A DNA stretch of 64,000 bases from Simmondsia chinensis (GCA_018398585.1 JAGTTD010000015.1:6949001-7013000); one strand, 5' to 3'; numbered from the stretch's first letter, positions 9,107-19,345 are shown. Made by a program: numbers and translations. The notes: a model not told the origin generated them from the letters alone.

Positions 9107-11155
9107 TTATGCCTTACTATGAGACTCATAACCCACAAAGATGCAATCAATGCCTCTTTCACCTAATTTTTTCCGTTTAGGTTCAGGGACTCTAACAACT
9201 GCCCTACACCCCCACACTTTTAGATAATCTAAATTAGGGGCTCGTTTGTTCCACAACTCATATGGAGTTATTTTATTTCTCTTGTTTGGAACTCTGTTTA
9301 ATATGTGACAGGCCGTTAACATAGCCTCACCCCAAAATCCATCACTGAGACCGGAATAAGATAACATGGAATTAACCATCTCAGTTAGAGTCTGGTTTTT
9401 CCTCTCAGCCACGCCATTTTGTTGTGGCGTATAAGGTGCAGTTATTTCATGTATTATTCCTGTGAATTCAAAATATTTAAGATCGTAGTATTCGCCACCA
9501 CGATCCGACCTTAAACGCTTGAGGAAGGTTTCACAGTGTAATTCAGATTCTGCTTTATATGCTTTAAACCTATCAAGCGAGTCGTCTTTGTTACTTATCA
9601 AATAAACATAACAAAATCTTGAATAATCATCGATAAATGTAACAAAGTAATTCTTTCCACCCAAACTCGGTGTTCGCTTGAAGTCACATAAGTCACTATG
9701 GACTAGATCAAGTAGATTAGTCTCTCTTTGCACAGAAGGAAATGGAGATTTCGTTATTTTTGTTAGCATACAAGTCTTGCATTTGTCAACAACTTTATCT
9801 ATGTGAGGAATCAACGAAGAATTATCCATTTCATGTAATCTACGAAAATTCACATGACCTAGTCTATAATGCCATAAAAACGACGAATCAAGCACATAAA
9901 CAGAATCAACGTTCTTATTATTAACATTTAGTTTAAACATACCATTACATAGGTATCCTTTCCCAACAAATACACCACCCTTTGACAAAATAAACTTGTC
10001 GGCCTCGAAGACCAACTTGAACCCAAACCTATTCAACAGGCCACCCGATACAAGATTCTTCTTAACATCAGGAGCGAGGCAAACATCGGTTAAAGTAAGG
10101 GTTTTTCCGGATGTGAAAAGTAAGTCAATTTTCCCCTTCCCTTTAACCGGTACCGACGCCCCATTTCCCATGAACAACTCAGTTCCGTTGTCCATGGGCT
10201 CAAAAGTGGAGAAGAACCCCCTATCCTTACATACATGCTTCGTGGCCCCCGAGTCAATCCACCAAGAATTATCACTCTCGATTAGATTGACTTCCGAAAT
10301 CATCGCCACGAACCTCTCGTTCGAATTTTTAGTGTGATGATCAAGCCCCTTGCCTTTGTTCTTTTTAAGGCGATAACAGTCTTTTCGCATATGACCGGGC
10401 TTCTGACACTCCCAACAAACAACTTTCGGCCTCTTGTGCTTATTGTTCTTTTGGAAGTGTCCGGTTCTCTTTGGTCCCTTACTAGATTGGCCTTCCTCTG
10501 CGATGTTGATTTTACCAACATCACCCGGGCGTTCTTTGTTGTCATCTTGCACCCTATAACCTTCCTCAATACGTAAATGGTTAGCGAGTTCCTCAATTGA
10601 CATATCCTCCTTCTTATGTTTTAAATTTTTCCTTACATCTTTCCAAGAGGGAGGAAGTTTGTCAATTAAGGAAGAAACAACGATTGTGTCGTCCATATTC
10701 ATGTTATGTTGTTTAAAATTATTTAATATACGTTCTATTTCATGGAATTGCTCCATGACAGGACGACCATCAATCATCTTATAATTATTAAATTGACTAA
10801 CCAGGAATTTTTTGCTTGTTGCATCCTCGGCCATGTAACGAGCCTCAAGTGCGTCCCATAGTTCCTTCGCGGTTGACATGTTAGAATAAATGTCAAACAA
10901 GGCATCGGTCATCCCATTCAAGATGTGCCCTCTACAAATATAATCATCGTTTTCCCACTTTAGTCTTGCCCTTTGCTCGGCCAGCGTTTCTTCCTCCTCA
11001 GAAACAGGGGATGGAGACGGTGTATTCAGGACATACACCACATTCAGCGTTGTTATGAGAAAATGCATCTTCCTCTGCCACCGTCGGAAATTTCCCCCAT
11101 CAAACCGGTCCAATTTCACAAAATTGGATGTCATTTTCCTTAGTGATGAAGCCAT
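9107..11155 (-). CDS. copia-B unit 1, gag-protease-integrase
   Basis: ATG at 11155-11153 starts a 682-codon frame. An open frame extends upstream into the LTR, but this ATG begins the gag homology (MASSLRKM, then FVKLDRFDG). The order is: UBN2-type gag (about residues 10-220), zinc knuckle CWECQKPGHMRKDC, protease active site WWIDSGATKH, integrase zinc finger (WHYRLGHV ... CKTC), catalytic core with HSD, DDYSRF and QNGVAERKN, and an integrase C-terminal FVGYESHSKA end. A TAA at 9107-9109 interrupts what is normally one polyprotein. The next frame continues without a shift, so a single nonsense change explains it. Confidence 0.9.
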   Translation of the reverse strand: MASSLRKMTSNFVKLDRFDGGNFRRWQRKMHFLITTLNVVYVLNTPSPSPVSEEEETLAEQRARLKWENDDYICRGHILNGMTDALFDIYSNMSTAKELWDALEARYMAEDATSKKFLVSQFNNYKMIDGRPVMEQFHEIERILNNFKQHNMNMDDTIVVSSLIDKLPPSWKDVRKNLKHKKEDMSIEELANHLRIEEGYRVQDDNKERPGDVGKINIAEEGQSSKGPKRTGHFQKNNKHKRPKVVCWECQKPGHMRKDCYRLKKNKGKGLDHHTKNSNERFVAMISEVNLIESDNSWWIDSGATKHVCKDRGFFSTFEPMDNGTELFMGNGASVPVKGKGKIDLLFTSGKTLTLTDVCLAPDVKKNLVSGGLLNRFGFKLVFEADKFILSKGGVFVGKGYLCNGMFKLNVNNKNVDSVYVLDSSFLWHYRLGHVNFRRLHEMDNSSLIPHIDKVVDKCKTCMLTKITKSPFPSVQRETNLLDLVHSDLCDFKRTPSLGGKNYFVTFIDDYSRFCYVYLISNKDDSLDRFKAYKAESELHCETFLKRLRSDRGGEYYDLKYFEFTGIIHEITAPYTPQQNGVAERKNQTLTEMVNSMLSYSGLSDGFWGEAMLTACHILNRVPNKRNKITPYELWNKRAPNLDYLKVWGCRAVVRVPEPKRKKLGERGIDCIFVGYESHSKA

Positions 11156-11182
11156 AACCCAAACCAATTTAAACCTTAAGAT

Positions 11183-11991
11183 TGTTAGGAAAAATTCAAA
11201 AAATACTTGCAAAAACCTTGCAACCGGATATCCAAACGATCTCAGGTGTTGAGGCGTGTAATCACTATCCTTAAGGTTTATTTCGGTATACGAAATATCC
11301 TCGGGGATACAACAACTACCAAAATATGGAGTGAAAAAGTGTATGGGAAGAGATTGATGAAGATGTCTAGAGATTGGTTGATTTAGAGAACTCACCCTTT
11401 GATAAACTCACATAGAACACAAGAACCATGAAGATGTTCTTCAAATTTATTTCTTGTGAAATTCCACTTCAATTTATATGTTTTCTTCTTATTGATGAGA
11501 GGGGAGAAACTCTGGTCTATTCTCTTCTGTAAAAAAACGTCCCAAAACCAAGAGCATCAATATATAAAAGAACTGGGAAGAAACCGCGCAGAAAACCGTC
11601 AAAACCGACCTGTGTGTCGAAGTTGTGTGTCGACACACAGTATCGACACACAGCTTTCTGTAAGCCTGTGTGTCGATACTGTCGACACACAGGTCGACAC
11701 ACTGGCTCACTGTAAGCCTGTGTGTCGTCACACAGGTTCCTCCGTGCACACCCGAAACGGGCTGTGTGTCGACACACGGGCCATGTGTGTCGACACACAG
11801 CTATCTCCCCTGCGTTCTATAGGATTTTGTGTCGACGCATATGACCCATGTGTCGACACATACTCCCAATGATGCCCTAATCACTCATACAAGTATCGGG
11901 ACAATCTCAAATATATCTTATATACATATAAACAATATTTAACACACATATATCCATTTTATACAACCAATATTTTGAAAATACATCAACA
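11183..11991 (-). repeat. copia-B LTR-B (shared middle LTR)
   Basis: Termini are identical in form to LTR-A and LTR-C. It matches LTR-C almost completely, including the palindrome cluster arrangement, and differs from LTR-A. It acts as the 5' LTR of unit 1 and the 3' LTR of unit 2. Only about 27 bases separate it from the gag ATG, and I see no tRNA-iMet-type primer site there. Confidence 0.85.
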
Positions 11992-12572
11992 ATCCCCCAC
12001 CATTTTCAAAATACAACCAATCTCAAAGTGACATCTCGTTTAAAGGAGGCCTTATTGTGCATCAACGAGGGTGTCTCACGATTGAACCCCCAGTTAGTGA
12101 AAAGACCATACAGTTAATCGGATCGAAAATGGTAGTCCAAGCTTTGAACCATACAACCCATTTGACTAACCGACAATCTAATCACGCACAAGGCGTACTC
12201 CCCGTAAACTCCCTACACCTCCCAGATCGACACATTTATGGCCTTGTGTCCCGTATCCTTCGTGAGTGTTTTAGGGCCAAACCCTTGTCAAAAATCACCC
12301 CTTTGAAGCGGCCAAACTTCAACACTCACTAAGGTGGACCTCATTGATCATGCCCCTACGATACGACATTCAATAAGTTCTAAAACCAGGTCCATTAAGA
12401 GCATTTGCTCATCCTTTTATAATCACTAACGTAGGTATCAAGCACTTCACACTCAGGATGGAAACTAACTCATTTAGTGCTTGCAGTCACACAGATGACA
12501 AGTCTCTCTCATTGAACCCGAGACCTAGCGTCATACTAGACGTCGAGTTGAGGGCCTATCATGGGCGACTAA
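11992..12572 (-). other. copia-B unit 2, 3' untranslated region with 49-bp deletion
   Basis: Equivalent to 6668-7258 of unit 1. At about 12582, 49 bp present in unit 1 (about 7259-7307) are missing. Both deletion ends lie in CAGG, so slippage or microhomology repair is likely. The purine tract next to LTR-B is intact. Confidence 0.8.
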
Positions 12573-14381
12573 TTATGACAGGCCTTTAGTAAACGGATCC
12601 GCTAGATTCTGACAGGTTCTCACGAAGTCCACAGTGATAACACCTTCCCGAATAAGGTGTCTCACCATACTATGTCTCACACCAATGTGTCTGGACTTCC
12701 CATTATACACTTCACTGTATGCTTTAGAAAGCGTAGCCTGACTATCACAATGGATAGAAATAGGAGAAATCGACTTCGGCCACAAAGGTATCTCATACAA
12801 GAGATCCTTTAACCACTCGGCTTCTTTAGCCGCAGAAGCAAGAGCTATAAACTCCGCCGCCATTGTAGAGTCAGATATGCAAGTTTGTTTCTTGGAACCC
12901 CAAGAAACCGCACCCCCACCAAACAGGAATACCCATCCACTCATGGATGCATGATCCTCCACATCGGAGATCCAACTTGCATCAGTATATCCTTCCAAAA
13001 TAGGAGGATACCCAACATAATTGAGACCATAATCCATAGTCTTCTTTAGGTACTTCAGTACCCGGTGCACTGCATTCCAGTGCAACTTACTCGGTTTGCT
13101 GGTATACCTACTCAGCTTTCCAACTGCAAAGGCAATATCAGGCCTAGTGCTTGTCATGGCATACATGAGACAGCCAATAGCTCGAGCGTACTCCAATTGT
13201 GCCACTGGAGCACCCTCATTCGGTTCTAATTTCACACTAGGATCCATCGGTGTGGAAATCGGTGCACAGTCAAAGAAATGGAACCTTTTCAACACCTTTT
13301 CGATATAGTGAGACTGTGTCAAGGAAATGGAATTACCATTCCTCACAATTCTGATACCGAGGATCACCTCCGCCTCACCCATGTCTTTCATAGCAAAGTT
13401 TTCAGAGAGAAACAGTTTAGTTCTCTCTACTTGCTCCATATCAGAATCGAAAATCAGCATGTCATTGACATACAAACATATAATGACCCCTTTGCCATTA
13501 TCAAACTTGCTATAGACACATTTATCTGATTTGTTTATAACGAATCCGTTGTTCAATACAACCTGATCAAATTTTTGGTGCCATTGCTTCGGAGCTTGTT
13601 TCAGTCCATACAGAGAACGTATGAGTTTACACACTTTTCTCTCTTGGCCCGGAACAACAAACCCTTCTGGTTGTTCCATGTATACTTCCTCCTCTAGCTC
13701 ACCATTCAGGAATGCCGTTTTGACATCCATTTGGTGTATCACTAGTTTAAAAATGGAGGCAAGAGCAATTAGTACCCTTATCGTCGATATCCTTGCCACT
13801 GGGGCATAGGTATCAAAGTAATCCAGTCCATGTCTTTGGGTGAATCCTTTAGCCACCAATCGGGCTTTAAATTTGTCAATCGATCCATCGACTTTCATCT
13901 TCTTTTTGAAGATCCATTTGCACCCGATGGGTTTACTTCCTCGTGGAAGATCCTCAAGAATCCAGGTATTATTACCTAAAATGGAATCCATTTCATCGTT
14001 TATAGCCTCTTTCCAAAACGAGACATCATGAGACCTCATCGCCTCATCAAACGTCATGGGATCAGCTTCCATGACACAACAATATGGAACCACTTGGTCC
14101 ACATCGTTCCTCGAACCTTCTACCAAATACGTGTAGAAGTCCGAACCGAAGGATTTCTCCTTCCTTGCTCTCTTACTCCTTCGGAGTTCTAGAGCTCTAT
14201 CAGGGACATTCTCCCTCTCATGACGAACAACGTCATTAGACACTTGCGTGTCAATCTCAACCGGTACATAATCCCTCGGTCTAGGAATTGAAGTAAACCG
14301 ATTCTCATCAAATATTGCATCTCTCGATTCTACTATCGTATTCACGTTGATATAATCATTAGGCTCAACAATATAGAACCG
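12573..14381 (-). CDS. copia-B unit 2, pol second half (RT and RNase H), C-terminus lost
   Basis: Same RT and RNase H as 7235-9106, including the YVND change in the catalytic motif. It ends early in DPFTKGLS because the 49-bp deletion removed the last codons (the RDLVLK block). One visible substitution separates the units near the RNase H end (KEAEW here, KETEW in unit 1). The frame continues from the TAA at 14382-14384 without a shift. Confidence 0.9.
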   Translation of the reverse strand, partial: RFYIVEPNDYINVNTIVESRDAIFDENRFTSIPRPRDYVPVEIDTQVSNDVVRHERENVPDRALELRRSKRARKEKSFGSDFYTYLVEGSRNDVDQVVPYCCVMEADPMTFDEAMRSHDVSFWKEAINDEMDSILGNNTWILEDLPRGSKPIGCKWIFKKKMKVDGSIDKFKARLVAKGFTQRHGLDYFDTYAPVARISTIRVLIALASIFKLVIHQMDVKTAFLNGELEEEVYMEQPEGFVVPGQERKVCKLIRSLYGLKQAPKQWHQKFDQVVLNNGFVINKSDKCVYSKFDNGKGVIICLYVNDMLIFDSDMEQVERTKLFLSENFAMKDMGEAEVILGIRIVRNGNSISLTQSHYIEKVLKRFHFFDCAPISTPMDPSVKLEPNEGAPVAQLEYARAIGCLMYAMTSTRPDIAFAVGKLSRYTSKPSKLHWNAVHRVLKYLKKTMDYGLNYVGYPPILEGYTDASWISDVEDHASMSGWVFLFGGGAVSWGSKKQTCISDSTMAAEFIALASAAKEAEWLKDLLYEIPLWPKSISPISIHCDSQATLSKAYSEVYNGKSRHIGVRHSMVRHLIREGVITVDFVRTCQNLADPFTKGLS

Positions 14382-16430
14382 TTATGCCTTACTATGAGAC
14401 GCATAACCCACAAAGATGCAATCAATGCCTCTTTCACCTAATTTTTTCCGTTTAGGTTCAGGGACTCTAACAACTGCCCTACACCCCCACACTTTTAGAT
14501 AATCTAAATTAGGGGCTCGTTTGTTCCACAACTCATATGGAGTTATTTTATTTCTCTTGTTTGGAACTCTGTTTAATATGTGACAGGCCGTTAACATAGC
14601 CTCACCCCAAAATCCATCACTGAGACCGGAATAAGATAACATGGAATTAACCATCTCAGTTAGAGTCTGGTTTTTCCTCTCAGCCACGCCATTTTGTTGT
14701 GGCGTATAAGGTGCAGTTATTTCATGTATTATTCCTGTGAATTCAAAATATTTAAGATCGTAGTATTCGCCACCACGATCCGACCTTAAACGCTTGAGGA
14801 AGGTTTCACAGTGTAATTCAGATTCTGCTTTATATGCTTTAAACCTATCAAGCGAGTCGTCTTTGTTACTTATCAAATAAACATAACAAAATCTTGAATA
14901 ATCATCGATAAATGTAACAAAGTAATTCTTTCCACCCAAACTCGGTGTTCGCTTGAAGTCACATAAGTCACTATGGACTAGATCAAGTAGATTAGTCTCT
15001 CTTTGCACAGAAGGAAATGGAGATTTCGTTATTTTTGTTAGCATACAAGTCTTGCATTTGTCAACAACTTTATCTATGTGAGGAATCAACGAAGAATTAT
15101 CCATTTCATGTAATCTACGAAAATTCACATGACCTAGTCTATAATGCCATAAAAACGACGAATCAAGCACATAAACAGAATCAACGTTCTTATTATTAAC
15201 ATTTAGTTTAAACATACCATTACATAGGTATCCTTTCCCAACAAATACACCACCCTTTGACAAAATAAACTTGTCGGCCTCGAAGACCAACTTGAACCCA
15301 AACCTATTCAACAGGCCACCCGATACAAGATTCTTCTTAACATCAGGAGCGAGGCAAACATCGGTTAAAGTAAGGGTTTTTCCGGATGTGAAAAGTAAGT
15401 CAATTTTCCCCTTCCCTTTAACCGGTACCGACGCCCCATTTCCCATGAACAACTCAGTTCCGTTGTCCATGGGCTCAAAAGTGGAGAAGAACCCCCTATC
15501 CTTACATACATGCTTCGTGGCCCCCGAGTCAATCCACCAAGAATTATCACTCTCGATTAGATTGACTTCCGAAATCATCGCCACGAACCTCTCGTTCGAA
15601 TTTTTAGTGTGATGATCAAGCCCCTTGCCTTTGTTCTTTTTAAGGCGATAACAGTCTTTTCGCATATGACCGGGCTTCTGACACTCCCAACAAACAACTT
15701 TCGGCCTCTTGTGCTTATTGTTCTTTTGGAAGTGTCCGGTTCTCTTTGGTCCCTTACTAGATTGGCCTTCCTCTGCGATGTTGATTTTACCAACATCACC
15801 CGGGCGTTCTTTGTTGTCATCTTGCACCCTATAACCTTCCTCAATACGTAAATGGTTAGCGAGTTCCTCAATTGACATATCCTCCTTCTTATGTTTTAAA
15901 TTTTTCCTTACATCTTTCCAAGAGGGAGGAAGTTTGTCAATTAAGGAAGAAACAACGATTGTGTCGTCCATATTCATGTTATGTTGTTTAAAATTATTTA
16001 ATATACGTTCTATTTCATGGAATTGCTCCATGACAGGACGACCATCAATCATCTTATAATTATTAAATTGACTAACCAGGAATTTTTTGCTTGTTGCATC
16101 CTCGGCCATGTAACGAGCCTCAAGTGCGTCCCATAGTTCCTTCGCGGTTGACATGTTAGAATAAATGTCAAACAAGGCATCGGTCATCCCATTCAAGATG
16201 TGCCCTCTACAAATATAATCATCGTTTTCCCACTTTAGTCTTGCCCTTTGCTCGGCCAGCGTTTCTTCCTCCTCAGAAACAGGGGATGGAGACGGTGTAT
16301 TCAGGACATACACCACATTCAGCGTTGTTATGAGAAAATGCATCTTCCTCTGCCACCGTCGGAAATTTCCCCCATCAAACCGGTCCAATTTCACAAAATT
16401 GGATGTCATTTCCCTTAGTGATGAAGCCAT
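14382..16430 (-). CDS. copia-B unit 2, gag-protease-integrase
   Basis: ATG at 16430-16428, 682 codons, with the same domain order as unit 1: gag, CX2CX4HX4C knuckle, DSGA protease motif, zinc finger and integrase core. Differences from unit 1 include E for K near the N-terminus (SLREM) and A for E near the end (GYASHSKA). It stops at the same TAA as unit 1, so the nonsense change predates the duplication or was shared by the source element. Confidence 0.9.
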   Translation of the reverse strand: MASSLREMTSNFVKLDRFDGGNFRRWQRKMHFLITTLNVVYVLNTPSPSPVSEEEETLAEQRARLKWENDDYICRGHILNGMTDALFDIYSNMSTAKELWDALEARYMAEDATSKKFLVSQFNNYKMIDGRPVMEQFHEIERILNNFKQHNMNMDDTIVVSSLIDKLPPSWKDVRKNLKHKKEDMSIEELANHLRIEEGYRVQDDNKERPGDVGKINIAEEGQSSKGPKRTGHFQKNNKHKRPKVVCWECQKPGHMRKDCYRLKKNKGKGLDHHTKNSNERFVAMISEVNLIESDNSWWIDSGATKHVCKDRGFFSTFEPMDNGTELFMGNGASVPVKGKGKIDLLFTSGKTLTLTDVCLAPDVKKNLVSGGLLNRFGFKLVFEADKFILSKGGVFVGKGYLCNGMFKLNVNNKNVDSVYVLDSSFLWHYRLGHVNFRRLHEMDNSSLIPHIDKVVDKCKTCMLTKITKSPFPSVQRETNLLDLVHSDLCDFKRTPSLGGKNYFVTFIDDYSRFCYVYLISNKDDSLDRFKAYKAESELHCETFLKRLRSDRGGEYYDLKYFEFTGIIHEITAPYTPQQNGVAERKNQTLTEMVNSMLSYSGLSDGFWGEAMLTACHILNRVPNKRNKITPYELWNKRAPNLDYLKVWGCRAVVRVPEPKRKKLGERGIDCIFVGYASHSKA

Positions 16431-16457
16431 AACCCAAACCAATTTAAACCTTAAGAT

Positions 16458-17266
16458 TGTTAGGAAAAATTCAGAAAATACTTGCAAAAACCTTGCAACC
16501 GGATATCCAAACGATCTCAGGTGTTGAGGCGTGTAATCACTATCCTTAAGGTTTATTTCGGTATACGAAATATCCTCGGGGATACAACAACTACCAAAAT
16601 ATGGAGTGAAAAAGTGTATGGGAAGAGATTGATGAAGATGTCTAGAGATTGGTTGATTTAGAGAACTCACCCTTTGATAAACTCACATAGAACACAAGAA
16701 CCATGAAGATGTTCTTCAAATTTATTTCTTGTGAAATTCCACTTCAATTTATATGTTTTCTTCTTATTGATGAGAGGGGAGAAACTCTGGTCTATTCTCT
16801 TCTGTAAAAAAACGTCCCAAAACCAAGAGCATCAATATATAAAAGAACTGGGAAGAAACCGCGCAGAAAACCGTCAAAACCGACCTGTGTGTCGAAGTTG
16901 TGTGTCGACACACAGTATCGACACACAGCTTTCTGTAAGCCTGTGTGTCGATACTGTCGACACACAGGTCGACACACTGGCTCACTGTAAGCCTGTGTGT
17001 CGTCACACAGGTTCCTCCGTGCACACCCGAAACGGGCTGTGTGTCGACACACGGGCCATGTGTGTCGACACACAGCTATCTCCCCTGCGTTCTATAGGAT
17101 TTTGTGTCGACGCATATGACCCATGTGTCGACACATACTCCCAATGATGCCCTAATCACTCATACAAGTATCGGGACAATCTCAAATACATCTTATATAC
17201 ATATAAACAATATTTAACACACATATATCCATTTTATACAACCAATATTTTGAAAATACATCAACA
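16458..17266 (-). repeat. copia-B LTR-C (5' LTR of array)
   Basis: 809 bp with TG and CA termini, full length by comparison with LTR-B. CAACG follows directly at 17267-17271. The near-identity to LTR-B indicates recent formation of the array or gene conversion. Confidence 0.85.
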
Positions 17267-17271
17267 CAACG
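17267..17271 (+). repeat. Target-site duplication CAACG, right (copia-B array)
   Basis: Partner of 5859-5863. Confidence 0.85.
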
Positions 17272-17365
17272 GAGTTATTAAGGTTAAGATAGAGGATATC
17301 AAAGTATGACAAGGGAAGAAAAGCGACCAAATTAATAGAATTCGTATCTCTTAGGGAAAATTTGT
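17272..17365 (-). pseudogene. copia-A pol, protease-region fragment beyond the array
   Basis: Removing the array and one CAACG joins this minus-strand frame (VAFLPLSYFDILYLN end) to the PVKLPN block at 5858 without a frame break. The position fits the protease-to-integrase linker of copia-C (near 41900-42020). Upstream gag of copia-A is not visible, so the element is truncated here or too decayed to read. Confidence 0.5.
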
Positions 17366-17995
17366 ATTAAAAATCATATGGACATTTATTAATCACACAA
17401 GTAAAACAGAATTTGTAAAGGCAAACAACAAAATCAGGCTAAACTAAAATCTTCTTATCAAAAGATTAAAAGAATGGAAAAATTTAGAAAAAAATATACA
17501 AAATAAGTTGATGTATGTATTATCTTGACCAAGCACATTGATTTGTTACTAGTAAAATTTCTGATGATCCTTTTTATAGAATGTGTCATCGTAAAATGGA
17601 CCCAACCTCGAACACGGTAGTATAAATCACTTATAAGCTTTTAGCTAACAATTTAGAACTTTAACTTAGCTAGTTCTAATTAAAAGGTAAGTCAAGGCTT
17701 ACTATAAAGGCTCACTAGTTATAACATATGGATTGTTTCGATTTGATGCCTCATGAAAAAAATAAAAAATAAAATTATAAAAATATATATAATAAAAAAG
17801 AAAAATCCATGACTTCAGCTGAGACTCCCTAGTTTCATAAACATAAGCTTACTAAATTCTTACATCAAAAATAATGTGCAATTATTAATTTGGTATACAT
17901 TATTTGTTTTGTTGAAATTTTACCATAGCATAAAATACATTAAATAGGGTGCCATGTCAGAAGATTTTGAAAACATCTTATGAATTATAAAGATA
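17366..17995. other. AT-rich spacer, nothing recognised
   Basis: AT-rich DNA with A runs near 17755-17810. I cannot follow copia-A gag into it and see no other feature. Confidence 0.5.
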
Positions 17996-18050
17996 TACAA
18001 CAGCAACAAGCCTAGTACCTTAAGGGCTCCAGAGTAAGTGGGGTCTTTTT

Positions 18051-18091
<41 letters not shown>

Positions 18092-18340
18092 GTACGTAGT
18101 GCTACCCCTTTAGGGTGATACCCTAATAAGAGGCTATTTTCTACGACCCCCAACCTAATAAGTATGAAGAGCATGGAAAGCATGGAGAGCATGAAAAGCA
18201 TAAAAGCATAGAAGCAAGAGCAAAAAGCAAACACACATTTAGGGAGAGAGCCTACGTAAAGACAAAATGCAAGCATATATAGAGTGTAAGCAAGGATTAG
18301 TAAGGCAAAATTGTATATAAACAAACAGGCATGCAAGAAG
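17996..18340 (-). mobile_element. RTE LINE 3' end (minus strand) with expanded poly-G
   Basis: On the minus strand 18156-17996 follows the RTE tail: AGGTTGGGGGTC, a TATCACCCTAAAGGGG block, a C tract, GACCCCACTTACTC, GGAGCCCTTAAGG and TTGTTGCTGTTG. Sequence up to about 18340 has the T/C-rich, ATGC-containing character of the 3' UTR of the full LINE. The C tract of the tail has expanded to 38 bases (18053-18090). The 5' limit is uncertain. Confidence 0.7.
18053..18090 (+). repeat. 38-base poly-G tract
   Basis: An uninterrupted G run, counted directly, inside the RTE tail where the full LINE has only six C on the coding strand. Length in the real genome may differ because such runs are prone to slippage and base-calling error. 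Confidence 0.9.
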
Positions 18341-18410
18341 CCTCGAGGCACTAGTAAGAGCTTAGAAGCGATCGTCGCTCCCAAATCGCCATATCGATTA
18401 CACCTACACT

Positions 18411-19121
18411 TTTTTTTTTTTTTTTGGGTAAGTCAGCGTTTTTATTTTTTTATTATCAAAAAGAGCAAAGTGCAAGCATACAGGGGCATACCCCTAACAA
18501 GTCCAAACAACCTACATGTCAGGCAGGACAACAACAATGCAAAACGCATATATCAAACCAAGAAGGAGAAACAAGGCCAAAGGGCCAAAGAGAAAGGAGA
18601 AAAGCCTCCTACACATAAAAATACAAAGGAAAAAGAGAAACGAAAAGAAAAGAAAGGAAGGGGAGATCAATCCCCAAGAGAAGCAGCTGCTCGAGTCATC
18701 CAACGCTCAGCCTTTCTCGAGCGGCGAGAGGAGGCATCGGTCCAACTAGTGTCAGAAGAGTCAACAGTAGATGAATACATCACAACACTAGCACCTCGGG
18801 TAAGAGAAGCAAGGCTCGGAACACTAGCCTCGCGGTTCAGGGGACACTAAATAGGCGAAACTAATATTGGCAAGTCATGAGAATCCGAAGAGATGCAGAA
18901 ATCAAAAAGGCCCAGAGGAACTAGACAACCATGGAATCGATCAGAGGCGGCATCAGGACGGGACACAGAGGAGGTTCTAAGAACCCGAGAGCCCGAAGAG
19001 TCCGGGGAATCAGAGAGTCCAAGAAAAGAGACGGCATCCAAAGCATTTCGAAATGAACCCGAAGCAGTAGTAGCAACTCGGGGGGGAGAAAACGGGGCTG
19101 AAGGCCCAGCAGGGGGCCGCG
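18411..19121 (-). mobile_element. L1-like LINE 3' end with poly(A), minus strand
   Basis: The plus-strand T run at about 18411-18425 is a poly(A) tail on the minus strand. It is preceded by CTTTTTGATAATAAAAA and ACGCTGACTTACCC, a typical 3' end of plant L1 elements. The rest up to about 19121 is a Ser- and Arg-rich open stretch plus 3' UTR with no RT domain, so the copy is strongly 5'-truncated. A processed copy of another transcript is a less likely alternative. No target-site duplication was found. Confidence 0.5.
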
Positions 19122-19345
19122 CGCCCCCTGCATCTTCCCATTTAGATTGAGATAGGTGAGGTCCTGTTGAATTGCTTCCATCCAACTCTTCTTTGGCCGG
19201 CCTCTTCCTCTCTTCCCATTTGTAAATGGAGTTGTTCACATTTTCTGATAGGGACAGTGCTAGGTCTCCTCCTAACATGCCCAAATCACCGCAAACGTTG
19301 CTCCCTCAGCTTATCCTCGATTGGGCCACGCCTAATTTACTTCTT
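19122..19345 (-). pseudogene. RTE LINE ORF C-terminus fragment
   Basis: Minus-strand reading gives IEDKLREQRLR, FGHVRRRPS, KCEQLHLQ and GRPKKSWMEAIQQDLTYLNL. This matches the C-terminus of the RTE LINE at 24419-24719. It breaks off at 19122 next to the L1-like piece. It may belong to the same LINE copy as 17996-18340, split by that insertion. Confidence 0.75.

Larger units (their letters stand above)
5864..17266 (-). mobile_element. copia-B tandem array: LTR-internal-LTR-internal-LTR
   Basis: Two copia units on the minus strand share a middle LTR. LTR-A is 5864-6667, internal 1 is 6668-11182, LTR-B is 11183-11991, internal 2 is 11992-16457 and LTR-C is 16458-17266. A single pair of 5-bp duplications (CAACG) flanks the whole array, not each unit. 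The units are nearly identical, differing by a few substitutions and one 49-bp deletion. One insertion followed by unequal recombination, or insertion of a dimer, explains this. The array interrupts the copia-A protease region; copia-A reading resumes on both sides. Confidence 0.85.

Noticed and set aside
5864..17266. Array as a pure assembly duplication
   Set aside because: The units differ by a 49-bp deletion and several substitutions, and LTR-A differs from B and C, so they are not copies of the same reads. Long reads would settle it.
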